DNA from: Pseudaquabacterium inlustre
GTDB taxonomy: Bacteria; Pseudomonadota; Gammaproteobacteria; Burkholderiales; Burkholderiaceae_C
Assembly (NCBI RefSeq): GCF_038066595.1
Contig: NZ_JBBUTH010000011.1
Span: forward strand, 1 to 64,000
Direction: 5' to 3'
Length of the DNA stretch: 64,000 nucleotides
A program made the position numbers and the translations under genes. Shown here piece by piece: positions 1-7,578 of the stretch (positions are counted from its first letter, which is position 1; each line of letters starts with the position of its first letter). The notes beneath the pieces are model-generated. The model saw only the letters and a list, made by a program, of their open reading frames with translations. It was not told where the DNA came from and searched no databases.

Positions 1-62
1 TGTACTTCTGCCACCAGAAATTCATGACCATCGACCTGCGCGCCGACAAGCCCGACACTTGA
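1..62 (+). CDS. C-terminal fragment, probable IS transposase tail
   Basis: Only the last 19 codons lie in the window, read in frame 3 from base 3 to the TGA at 60-62. The tail reads YFCHQKFMTIDLR..., which resembles the C-terminal beta-barrel ending of IS481/Mu-type transposases (a hydrophobic strand followed by 'IDL'). Two copies of an 11-bp repeat follow at once, as expected for the end of an insertion sequence. A cupredoxin-type tail is the alternative, because a copper-type operon lies just downstream on the other strand. The product cannot be settled from 19 residues; the transposase reading is an inference from pattern and context. Confidence 0.4.
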   Translation, partial: YFCHQKFMTIDLRADKPDT

Positions 63-71
63 GCCCAAGGT

Positions 72-119
72 GTTACCCATGTCCTGGCACACCCGTTACC
101 CATGTGTCCGGTCTGAACA
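72..119. repeat. Tandem GTTACCCATGT repeats, putative IS right end
   Basis: GTTACCCATGT occurs exactly at 72-82 and 95-105, 23 bp apart, followed by a segment ending GAACA near 119. Internal repeated binding sites next to a terminus ending in ACA are typical of IS21/IS481-like elements. The left end and most of the element lie outside the window. Confidence 0.4.
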
Positions 120-209
120 CGCGACAAGAAAGGACCTCGCCGGCCGGGCGAGACCGGCGGGCTGTCACGAAAAATGGGCGACACACCGCAAATCGGAAAC
201 TCCGCCGCA

Positions 210-1622
210 TCAGTGTTGGTGATGCCCCCCGGGCTTGCGGATCTGCACCTCGGTAGCTGCCGCTCCCGTAGTTCCAGCTCCAGCTGGTGAAGCAGCGCCA
301 GCCGGCGCCGCCGGCGCCTCCGGCAACGCCCCCGTCCACTCATACGCCCGCGTGCCAGAAGGCGCTTCGTACCAGCCGGGATCGCTGTAGTCCCCCGCCT
401 TCTGCCCCCGCCGCACCTTCAGCACGCTGAACATGCCCCCCATGCCCACGGCGCCGAACGGCCCGGTGCCGGTCATCATCGGTGCGGTGTTCTCGGGCAG
501 CGGCATCTCCATCTCGGCCATCTCGTGCATGCCGTGCTCGCCCATGGCCATGTAGTCGGGGATCAGCTTGCCCAGGCGCTGGGCCAGGTCGCGCTGGTTC
601 ACGCCGATCATCGTCGGCACGTTGTGGCCCATGGCGTTCATCGTGTGGTGGCTCTTGTGGCAGTGGAAGGCCCAGTCGCCCTCGGCATCGGCCACGAAGT
701 CCATCTGCCGCATCTGGCCCACGCCGATGTCCACCGTCACCTCGGGCCAGCGCGCGGTGCGCGGCACCGGGCCGCCGTCGGTGCCGGTCACCATGAACTC
801 GTGGCCGTGCAGGTGGATCGGGTGGTTGGTCATCGTCAGGTTGCCCACGCGCAGGCGCACGCGGTCGCCCAGGCGCACGTTCAGGCTGTCGATGCCGGGA
901 AACACGCGGCTGTTCCAGGCCCACAGGTTGAAGTCCAGCATGGTCATCACCTTGGGCGTGGCGCTGCCGGGCTCGATGTCGAAGGCGTTCAGCAGGAAGC
1001 AGAAGTCGCGGTCCACCGGGTCGATCAGCGGGTGCCTGCCCTTGGGATGCGTGATCCACAGGCCGTGCAGGCCCATGGCCATCTGCACCATCTCGTCGGC
1101 ATGCGGGTGGTACATGAAGGTGCCGGGCCGCTGCGCCACGAACTCGTAGACGAAGGTCTTGCCCGGCGGGATGGCCGGCTGCGTGAGGCCGGCCACGCCG
1201 TCCATGCCATTGGGCAGGCGCTGGCCATGCCAGTGCACCGCCGTCACCTCGGGCAGGCGGTTGGTGACGAAGATGCGCACGCGGTCGCCCTCCACCACCT
1301 CGATGGTGGGGCCGGGGCTCTGGCCGTTGTAGCCCCACAGCCGGGCGGTGAAGCCGGGCGCCATCTCGCGCTTGACCGGTTCGGCCACCAGGTGGAACTC
1401 CTTGACGCCGTGGTTCATGCGCCAGGGCAGGGTCCAGCCGTTGAGCGTGACCACCGGGTTGTAGGGGCGCCCGTCAGGCGGCAGCAGCGGCGGCTGCGTG
1501 GCCGCGCTGGGCTGGTGATGGGCTTCGGGCAGCGCGGCCAGGGCCACGCGGCTGACGGCGGCGGCGCTGACGGCAGCGGTGGCCGCTGTGGCGCGGCCGA
1601 GAAAGAGGCGTCGGGAGACCAT
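210..1622 (-). CDS. Tat-exported multicopper oxidase
   Basis: This 470-residue protein is a periplasmic multicopper oxidase, probably oxidising Cu(I) or other metals/phenolics with O2. The N-terminus carries a twin-arginine signal (SRRLFLG, residues 3-9) followed by an Ala-rich hydrophobic stretch. All four copper motifs are visible: HWHG at 130-133, YHPH at 171-174, HPIHLHGH at 267-274 and HCHKSHH at 320-326, with Met331 as likely axial type-1 ligand. The C-terminal third is Met/His-rich and the protein ends GGHHQH. The ATG at 1622 was chosen because it places the Tat motif at the N-terminus; longer versions run into the upstream gene. It is last in a three-gene operon with a TolC-type protein and a Cys/His-rich protein. 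It belongs to the CueO/CopA superfamily; the exact substrate is unknown. Confidence 0.88.
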   Translation of the reverse strand: MVSRRLFLGRATAATAAVSAAAVSRVALAALPEAHHQPSAATQPPLLPPDGRPYNPVVTLNGWTLPWRMNHGVKEFHLVAEPVKREMAPGFTARLWGYNGQSPGPTIEVVEGDRVRIFVTNRLPEVTAVHWHGQRLPNGMDGVAGLTQPAIPPGKTFVYEFVAQRPGTFMYHPHADEMVQMAMGLHGLWITHPKGRHPLIDPVDRDFCFLLNAFDIEPGSATPKVMTMLDFNLWAWNSRVFPGIDSLNVRLGDRVRLRVGNLTMTNHPIHLHGHEFMVTGTDGGPVPRTARWPEVTVDIGVGQMRQMDFVADAEGDWAFHCHKSHHTMNAMGHNVPTMIGVNQRDLAQRLGKLIPDYMAMGEHGMHEMAEMEMPLPENTAPMMTGTGPFGAVGMGGMFSVLKVRRGQKAGDYSDPGWYEAPSGTRAYEWTGALPEAPAAPAGAASPAGAGTTGAAATEVQIRKPGGHHQH

Positions 1623-1675
1623 GGGGGACTCGCTTCGATGAAAGGGGTGGAGGCGTGGGCGACGGACGGGCCGGC

Positions 1676-3097
1676 TCAATGGCCGCCGTTGTCGGGCGTG
1701 GCGTTGGCCGCGGCAGCGCCTGTGGTGCCGAGCGGCGCCAGCGCCGGCCGGCCCACGCGGGCCGCGTCCAGGTCGGCATCGGCCAGCCAGAAGTCGCGCT
1801 GGGCGTCGAGTGCGGCGCTCACGCCGGCGATCTGCGCGCGCGCGTCGGCCAGCAGCTCGAACACGCCCACCAGCATGCCGTTGTAGCGCAGCAGCATCTC
1901 CTGGCCGATGCGCGTCTTCAGCGGCACCAGCGCGTCGCGGTGGTGGCGGGCGATGTCCCAGGCGCTGCGGTAGCTGGTCCAGGCTTCGCGCAGCTCGCTC
2001 TGCGCGTCCTGCGCCGTGGCGGCCACGCGCAGCAGGGCCTGGCGGTGGCGGTGCTCGGCGGCGGCCAGGCGGGCGTCGCCACTGTCGAAGATCGGCAGCT
2101 CCAGCCGCAGCTCCAGGCCGCGCTGCGTGGGCGCCTCGTTGCTGCTGTTGCGCAGCACGCCCAGCTCCAGCACGTTGACCCAGCGCGTGGCCTGGGTCAG
2201 GCCTTGTTCCTGCGCCGTGGTCCTGGCGGCGGCGCGCGCGGCCTGGATGTCCAGCCGGTCGTCCAGCGCGGCCTGGGCGATGTCGGGCAGCGTGCGCGCC
2301 TGGGCCGGCAGCGGGGGCAGGCGCTCGGGCAGCTTCAGCACGTCGCGCTGCGTGGCGTCGAGTGCCAGCAGGCGCACCAGGCGCTCGCGGCTGGCGTCGC
2401 GCTGCTGCTGTGCGCGCGCCAGGCCCAGCTGGGCGTCGGCGTGGAAGGCCTGCTCGCGCGCCTGCTGCAGCGCCGACCAGTTGCCGGCCGCGCGCATGCG
2501 GCGCGCCAGCTCGGCACCGGCGTCGGCGGCGTCCAGCACCTGGCTGGCGTAGCGCAGCTGCTCCTCGGCGGCCACCGCGCGCACCCAGGCGCGGCGGGTG
2601 TCGGCGGCGTGCGCCAGCAGGTCGGCCGCCACCTGGGCCTGCAGCTCGGCCTGGCGCTGGCGGCCGGCCTCGCGCAGCCAGGGCTGGGTGAGCCAGCGCG
2701 CCAGGTCCACGTGCAGGCCGCGCTCGAACTCGCGCTCGTCGCCACGCACCAGGCGCGCAAAGCCGAAGCCCGGGTTGGGCAGGCGGCCGGCCTGCACCGC
2801 CTGGGCGTCGGCGATGGCCAGGTCGTGCAGGCGGGCGCGCAGGCCGCGGTGCTGAACCAGGGCCAGCTGCACCGCGGCGTCGGGGGTCAGCGGCTGGGAC
2901 AGCAGGGCCTGGGCGCGGCGCGCGATGTCGGCGTCGCTGGCGTCCAGCGCGGGCAGCTCGGTGCCGGCGTGTCGGCGCACGGCGCCGGCCACCGGGCCCA
3001 GGCCGGCATCGGGCGCCAGGGTGGTGCAGCCGCCGAGCAGCAGGACGGCGAGGCCCAGCGCGGGCAAGGCGCGGGCGGCAGGGTAGGGTGGGCGCAT
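1676..3097 (-). CDS. TolC/CusC-type outer membrane efflux lipoprotein
   Basis: This 473-residue protein is an outer-membrane channel of the TolC family (OEP domains). It begins with a lipoprotein signal whose lipobox reads LLGGC, with Cys24 as the lipidation site, followed by long Ala/Leu/Gln-rich helices with repeated RQ and EA patterns typical of the periplasmic alpha-barrel. The ATG at 3097 is preferred over an in-frame TTG one codon upstream. It lies 53 bp before the multicopper oxidase gene, which points to metal (copper) tolerance. No RND pump or membrane-fusion protein gene is adjacent in the window, so its partners must be encoded elsewhere or it acts with the oxidase as in CopAB-type systems. 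Confidence 0.8.
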   Translation of the reverse strand: MRPPYPAARALPALGLAVLLLGGCTTLAPDAGLGPVAGAVRRHAGTELPALDASDADIARRAQALLSQPLTPDAAVQLALVQHRGLRARLHDLAIADAQAVQAGRLPNPGFGFARLVRGDEREFERGLHVDLARWLTQPWLREAGRQRQAELQAQVAADLLAHAADTRRAWVRAVAAEEQLRYASQVLDAADAGAELARRMRAAGNWSALQQAREQAFHADAQLGLARAQQQRDASRERLVRLLALDATQRDVLKLPERLPPLPAQARTLPDIAQAALDDRLDIQAARAAARTTAQEQGLTQATRWVNVLELGVLRNSSNEAPTQRGLELRLELPIFDSGDARLAAAEHRHRQALLRVAATAQDAQSELREAWTSYRSAWDIARHHRDALVPLKTRIGQEMLLRYNGMLVGVFELLADARAQIAGVSAALDAQRDFWLADADLDAARVGRPALAPLGTTGAAAANATPDNGGH

Positions 3098-3243
3098 CAA
3101 GGCCTCCGGAAATTCACGGGCGGATCGCAGCGCGGGCGGCTGCGGCCGTACGGCAGGGGCTGGCGGACCGGGCGGGCGGAGCGGGCGGACCGGGCGGAAG
3201 GGGCCGCGGATCGGGCCGCGCCGGCCACAGGTGCCAGCGGGTG

Positions 3244-3663
3244 TCAGCCGCGCGGCGGCCGCTCGATGCCCTCAGCCGTCCAGGGTGCGATGCGCGGTGC
3301 GGCGACCGCCGCCGGGGCATCGGCCACCGCGGCCGGCGGCGGCGCCACGGACCACAGGGCGGGCGGCGCGCTGCCATGGCCGCAGCAGCTGGCACAGGCG
3401 CTGCAGCCCGCATGCGGGGCCGGGCTGGCGTTTTCGGGCGCCGGGGTCGTGGTCGTGTCGGCCGTGCTGGCCATGGCCTGGTCGGCTGCCGGCGCGTGGC
3501 CGTGGCACGGCGGCATGGCGTCGTCTGCATCAGGCAAGGTCGCCTGGGCCATCGGGCCATGCCCGGGCGAGCCGTGCAGCCACGCCACCGCCGCCAGGCC
3601 CTGCAGGGGCAGGGCCAGCACCAGCAGGCACAGGCAGCACAGACGCAGCAGACGGCGCGACAT
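3244..3663 (-). CDS. Cys/His-rich exported protein of the copper-type operon
   Basis: This 139-residue protein has an N-terminal signal or anchor (basic MSRRLLRL followed by a Leu/Cys-rich hydrophobic stretch to about residue 25). A mature region carries clustered potential metal ligands, namely an HGSPGHG stretch, a PPCHGH stretch and a CSACASCCGHG cluster. Between them lie Ala/Pro/Thr-rich low-complexity segments. Small proteins of this build (DUF2946-like) often accompany copper resistance genes. It is the first gene of the operon leading to the TolC-type lipoprotein and multicopper oxidase. The ATG at 3663 gives the cleanest signal sequence; in-frame upstream starts exist. A metal-binding role is inferred from composition only. 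Confidence 0.6.
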   Translation of the reverse strand: MSRRLLRLCCLCLLVLALPLQGLAAVAWLHGSPGHGPMAQATLPDADDAMPPCHGHAPAADQAMASTADTTTTPAPENASPAPHAGCSACASCCGHGSAPPALWSVAPPPAAVADAPAAVAAPRIAPWTAEGIERPPRG

Positions 3664-3730
3664 GGCGGCCACTCTAGCGCAGGCCGGCCGCGCCGGCTTG
3701 GCTGCCGTCAAACCGCGCCCAGGCGACAGG

Positions 3731-3749
3731 GATGGCGCCGGGCGCCATC
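3731..3749. promoter_or_regulatory. Perfect 9-bp inverted repeat before the phosphatase gene
   Basis: GATGGCGCC and GGCGCCATC flank a single central G. The repeat ends 12 nt before the phosphatase ATG at 3762, in the gap shared with the divergent copper-type operon. It could be an operator or an mRNA hairpin covering the ribosome-binding region. Confidence 0.35.
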
Positions 3750-3761
3750 CACAATCGCACG

Positions 3762-4526
3762 ATGCCCGACACCCCCGACGACGCGTTGCGCCTGAGCGGC
3801 GCCAGCAACTTCCGCGACCTGGCAGCCTCGCCCGGCACCGTGGGCCACGGCGGCCGGCCGCTGCGCCGCGGCCAGGTCTTCCGCTCCGACCACCTGGCCG
3901 GCCTGACCGAGGCCGACCGCGCCGCCATCGCCGCGCTGGGCCTGGGCCGCGCGCTCGACTTCCGCGGCGTGGCCGAGCGCGCCGCCGCCGCCTACGACCT
4001 GCCCGGCGTGACCCAGCATGCGCTGAGCATCGAGCCCACCGTGGTGCAGCACATGCAGGCCCTGGTGGCCTCGGGCCAGGCGCTCACGGTGCCCACCGTC
4101 ACGGGGCTGATGCACGACCTGTACCGCGGCCTGGTGAACGACCAGTCGCACCGCTTCGCCGAGCTGTTCGCGCACCTGCTGGACGAGGCCGACACGCGGC
4201 CGCTGGTGTTCCACTGCACCGCCGGCAAGGACCGCACCGGCCTGGCCGCCGCGCTGATCCTGCTGGCGCTGGGCGTGCCGCGCGATGCCGTGCTGCACGA
4301 TTACCTGCTGACCAACGAGCGCTACAGCTTCATGCCCGGCGAGCACCCCGAGATCCCGCGCGACGCGCTGATGGTGCTGTGGCGCGTGCAGCAGGGCTTT
4401 CTGGACGAGGCGCTGCTGGCCATCGACCGCGACCACGGCGGCCTCGACCGCTACCTGCCGCAGCGCCTGGGCCTCACGCCTGCGGCGCTACAGGCCCTGG
4501 CGGCGCGCTACCTCGCCGAAGGCTGA
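3762..4526 (+). CDS. Tyrosine/serine protein phosphatase (Y_phosphatase3 family)
   Basis: This 254-residue cytoplasmic phosphatase has the CX5R signature HCTAGKDRTG at residues 151-160, with Cys152 as nucleophile and Arg158 in the phosphate loop. The N-terminal SGASNFRDLA segment is typical of the family of bacterial Tyr/Ser phosphatases related to LipA and to phosphoinositide phosphatases. The substrate cannot be predicted from sequence. The ATG at 3762 places the conserved FRDL motif at the usual distance; an in-frame ATG at 3732 lies within the inverted repeat and is less likely. The gene stands alone between the copper-type operon and mtfA. Confidence 0.82.
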   Translation: MPDTPDDALRLSGASNFRDLAASPGTVGHGGRPLRRGQVFRSDHLAGLTEADRAAIAALGLGRALDFRGVAERAAAAYDLPGVTQHALSIEPTVVQHMQALVASGQALTVPTVTGLMHDLYRGLVNDQSHRFAELFAHLLDEADTRPLVFHCTAGKDRTGLAAALILLALGVPRDAVLHDYLLTNERYSFMPGEHPEIPRDALMVLWRVQQGFLDEALLAIDRDHGGLDRYLPQRLGLTPAALQALAARYLAEG

Positions 4527-4537
4527 CGCGCGGCCGT

Positions 4538-5368
4538 TCAGTCCCAGGCGCGCGGGTCCACGCCGTACAGACCGGCCAGCTCGCGGTAGGCCGCCGGCGC
4601 CTCGTGGGCCAGCGCCAGCGGCTGCTCGAAGAACAGCTCGGTCAGCACGGCAAACAACTCGGCCATGTCGCTGGCGGCATAGCTGCCGATCAGCGCCGAG
4701 GGCTGCACCTGCAGCCGCGCGAACAGCCCGCCCATCACCGCGTCCCAACGTTCGCGTGCGGCGCTGCCTGGCCGCCACGGCCGGCCGTCGGCGCCGCCGT
4801 GGTGCTGGTCGATCTGGTGCGCGAACTCGTGCAGCACCACGTTGCGGCCGTCGTCGGGCAGCGCCGCGCCGTCGCGCACGTCGGCCCAGCTGAGGATCAC
4901 CTGGCCCTGCTGCCAGCTCTCGCCGGCCAGCACCTGGCGCTGGTCCTGCACCACGCCGCCAGGGGCCGGGCGCACGCGGTCGACGACGAAGGCGCCGGGG
5001 TACACCAGCACCTGGCGCAGCGCCGGAAAGCAGGCCGGCTGCGCCTCGCCCAGCAGCAGCAGGCAGGCCTGGGCGGCGATGGTCACGCGCACCTCGTCGT
5101 CCACCGGCTGGCCCTGGCTGCCGATGAAGGCCTTGTCGGCCACGAAGACCTGGATGTGCCCTTCCAGCCGCCGCCGCAGTGGCCACGGCAGCCGCGCCAC
5201 CGCCGGCACGCGCCGGCGCAGGATGCGCCGCCACGCCGCCGGAAACGGCGCGGCGCGCAGCCGCGCTTGGCGCCGCGCCGCCCAGCGCGGCGGCAGCAGC
5301 ACGGCGGCGCCGGCCACCCCGCCCAGCGCCAGCAGGGTGGCCAGGGAGAACATCAGGGCTGTGTCCAT
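4538..5368 (-). CDS. mtfA: MtfA-type zinc peptidase (M90 family)
   Basis: This 276-residue protein is a member of the M90 (MtfA) zinc metallopeptidases. Escherichia coli MtfA is an aminopeptidase that binds the glucose-regulation repressor Mlc. The zinc motif HEFAHQID is at residues 180-187, with His180, Glu181 and His184 as ligands and catalytic base. A hydrophobic N-terminal stretch (about residues 5-25) may be a membrane anchor, and an Arg-rich segment follows. Length matches the family (265 residues in E. coli). The gene converges on the phosphatase gene with an 11-bp gap and is divergent from the DUF2242 lipoprotein gene. The ATG at 5368 was preferred over one six codons upstream. Confidence 0.82.
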   Translation of the reverse strand: MDTALMFSLATLLALGGVAGAAVLLPPRWAARRQARLRAAPFPAAWRRILRRRVPAVARLPWPLRRRLEGHIQVFVADKAFIGSQGQPVDDEVRVTIAAQACLLLLGEAQPACFPALRQVLVYPGAFVVDRVRPAPGGVVQDQRQVLAGESWQQGQVILSWADVRDGAALPDDGRNVVLHEFAHQIDQHHGGADGRPWRPGSAARERWDAVMGGLFARLQVQPSALIGSYAASDMAELFAVLTELFFEQPLALAHEAPAAYRELAGLYGVDPRAWD

Positions 5369-5454
5369 GCGCGGCAGATGCGGCATGCCGCGCCGGCTTC
5401 AATCCCCCCAGAACAGGGCCGGCCGGCTGCGGCGCTGGCTAAGATGCGCCCGCC

Positions 5455-6018
5455 ATGCGCCACCCCGTCCGCCTCGTCCGTCTCCTGCTGGTGCCCACCG
5501 CCGCCGCGCTGCTGGCGGCCTGTGCCGCGCCGCCCATGCTGAGCCCGGCGCCACCGCCGCCCACCTTCGCCAGCGAGCGCTTCGACAGCAGCGCGCCCTA
5601 TGCGCGCCGCTTTGCCGCCCAGCCCGAGGCGCTGTGCGAGGCCGCGCGCCGTGCGCTGCTGAGCCAGGGCTACATGATCACCGGCCATGAGCGCCTGGGC
5701 CTGAGCGGGCGCAAGTTCTTCCAGCCGCAGCGCGAGGCGCATGTGCAGCTGGCGATCAGCGTCTCGTGCGCCGACGATGCCGGCGATGCGCAGCGCGGCA
5801 CGGTCTATGTCACCGCCTGGCAGGACCAGTTCGTCATCAAGCGCAACCCCAGCAATGCCAGCGTGGGCGTCAGCGCCTTCGGCTCGATCTCGCTGCCGCT
5901 GTCGTCCAGCGAGGATTCGCTGGTCAAGGTGGGCATCGAGACGATCAGCGACGCGGCGTTCTACGAGCGCTTCTACGGCCTGCTGGGCGCGGTGCTGGCC
6001 CAACCGGCCCCGCGCTGA
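5455..6018 (+). CDS. DUF2242 lipoprotein
   Basis: This 187-residue protein has a signal peptide with lipobox LLAAC (Cys23). The following domain matches the pattern of DUF2242 proteins: FDSSAPYARRF, a CEAARRALLSQGY segment and a GRKFFQPQREAH segment. The family is largely restricted to betaproteobacteria and has no known function. It is predicted to be a small membrane-anchored periplasmic protein. It stands alone, divergent from mtfA and converging on the M16 pair. Identification of the family is fairly certain; the role is unknown. Confidence 0.7.
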   Translation: MRHPVRLVRLLLVPTAAALLAACAAPPMLSPAPPPPTFASERFDSSAPYARRFAAQPEALCEAARRALLSQGYMITGHERLGLSGRKFFQPQREAHVQLAISVSCADDAGDAQRGTVYVTAWQDQFVIKRNPSNASVGVSAFGSISLPLSSSEDSLVKVGIETISDAAFYERFYGLLGAVLAQPAPR

Positions 6019-6045
6019 ACCGGGCGCGGCCAGCGCGCCACGGCC

Positions 6046-7578
6046 TCACTTCGCGGCCACCAGCCCCGGCCGCATCAAATCCAGCGACTGCATCGTCAGC
6101 CGCAGCGCCTGCGGCTGGGCCTCGGCACCCAGGCCGGCGGCGGCGGCGGCCAGGTCGCCCACCACCACGGCGCGCAGGCGCTCGGGCGTCCAGTGCGTGC
6201 GGGCGAAGGCGGCCACCTGCTCGGGCGTGACGGCCAGGATCTCGGGCACGGTGCGCTGCAGGTCGGCCAGCGGCCGGCCCTGGCTCCACTGCGCGGCGGC
6301 CAGCGCGGCCAGGCCGCCGGTGGTGTCCAGCCGCCGCGCGAAGCCGCCCACCAGCGTGGCCTGGCGCGCCACCAGCTCGACCGGCGTGGGCGGCTCGGCG
6401 GCCAGGCGGGTGATCTCGCCGCGCAGCAGGGCCAGGGCCTCGGCGGCGGTCTTGTGGTCGGTCTGGGTGCGTGCGGCGAACATGCCGCCGCCGGGCTGGG
6501 TCTCGCCATCGGCGAAGGCGCCGTAGCTCAGGCCGCGCTTGATGCGCACCTCCTGGTTCAGCCGTGCCGAGTAGCCGCCGCCCAGCACCGCGCTGGCCAC
6601 CTGGGCGGCACGGCGGTCGGTGGCGCCATTCGCCACGAAGGGCGCGGCCACGGCCACGCCGCTCTGGCCGGCGCCGGGCATGTCCAGCAGCACCAGCGGC
6701 GCGGCCAGCGGCTGCGGCGCGGCGGCGGCCGGCAGTGGCGGCGCCGCATGGTCGGCGGCCCGCCAGTCGCCCAGCAGGCGCTGGGCCAGCGCGCGCGCTT
6801 CGTCGGGCGACACATCGCCGGCCAGCACCAGCGCGGCCTGCTCGGGCCGGTACCAGCGGGTGTGGAAGGCGCGCACGGCGTCCAGCTTCAGTTGCTGCAG
6901 CGCCGCCGGGGCGGTGACGGCGCCATAGGGCGAATCGCCCCACCAGGCGCGCCGCAGCAGCAGGCCCGACAGCGCGGCGGGGTCCTTGAAGGTGACGCGC
7001 AGGCCGTCGAGCGCCTGGGCGCGGGCGCGCTCCAGTTCGTCGGCGGCCAGCAGCGGGTGGCGCAGCGCATCGGCCATCAGCGCCAGCGCGGCGTCGAGCT
7101 TGGGCCGCATCACGGTCATCGCCAGGCTGCTGCTGCGCCAGCCGCTGGCGGTGTCGAGCGCGCTGCCCAGCGATTCGGCCTGCCGCGCCAGCGCGGTGGC
7201 ATCCACCGGCTTGCCCCCGCGGCGAGCGCCCTTGGCCAGCAGCGTGGCGGTCATGGCGGCCACGCCGGGCTGGCCGGGGGCATCGGCCTCGGCGCCCACG
7301 CGCAGCAGCAGCAGCGCGCTGACCACCGGCAGCTCGTGCAGCGGCGCGGTGATGACGGTCAGCCCATTGGCCAGCTGCGCCTGGTGCAGCGGCGGCACCA
7401 CCACCGGGCGCGGCGGCAGCGGCTCGGGCGGGGCGTCCACGCCCGGCATGGCGGCACGGGCGCCCAGCGGCAGCCACAGGCCGGCACACAGGCCCGCATT
7501 GCCCAGGGCCAGCGGCAGGCCCAAGCCCGCGCGCAGCAGCGCGCGGCGGGTGTTCGTCGGAGACTGGCGGCCGTTCAC
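6046..7578 (-). CDS. M16-family protein lacking the zinc motif (non-catalytic partner)
   Basis: This 510-residue exported protein belongs to the insulinase/mitochondrial-processing-peptidase superfamily. It has a Tat-like N-terminus (TRRALLRAGLG) and the two-lobe M16 fold, recognised from LANGLTVITAP near the start, YRPEQAALVLAGD and GLSYGAF. Where active members have HxxEH it reads GVAAMTATLLAKGARR, so the zinc site is absent. Its GTG start at 7578 overlaps the stop of the upstream M16 gene as GTGA, so the two are translationally coupled. By analogy with other paired M16 proteins it probably forms a heterodimer with the catalytic partner. Confidence 0.85.
   Translation of the reverse strand: MNGRQSPTNTRRALLRAGLGLPLALGNAGLCAGLWLPLGARAAMPGVDAPPEPLPPRPVVVPPLHQAQLANGLTVITAPLHELPVVSALLLLRVGAEADAPGQPGVAAMTATLLAKGARRGGKPVDATALARQAESLGSALDTASGWRSSSLAMTVMRPKLDAALALMADALRHPLLAADELERARAQALDGLRVTFKDPAALSGLLLRRAWWGDSPYGAVTAPAALQQLKLDAVRAFHTRWYRPEQAALVLAGDVSPDEARALAQRLLGDWRAADHAAPPLPAAAAPQPLAAPLVLLDMPGAGQSGVAVAAPFVANGATDRRAAQVASAVLGGGYSARLNQEVRIKRGLSYGAFADGETQPGGGMFAARTQTDHKTAAEALALLRGEITRLAAEPPTPVELVARQATLVGGFARRLDTTGGLAALAAAQWSQGRPLADLQRTVPEILAVTPEQVAAFARTHWTPERLRAVVVGDLAAAAAGLGAEAQPQALRLTMQSLDLMRPGLVAAK

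Noticed and set aside
1655..5542. A 1295-codon open frame on the plus strand
   Set aside because: It runs opposite to the copper-type operon and mtfA and across the phosphatase gene. Its composition is the low-complexity pattern of high-GC antisense frames, with no domain.
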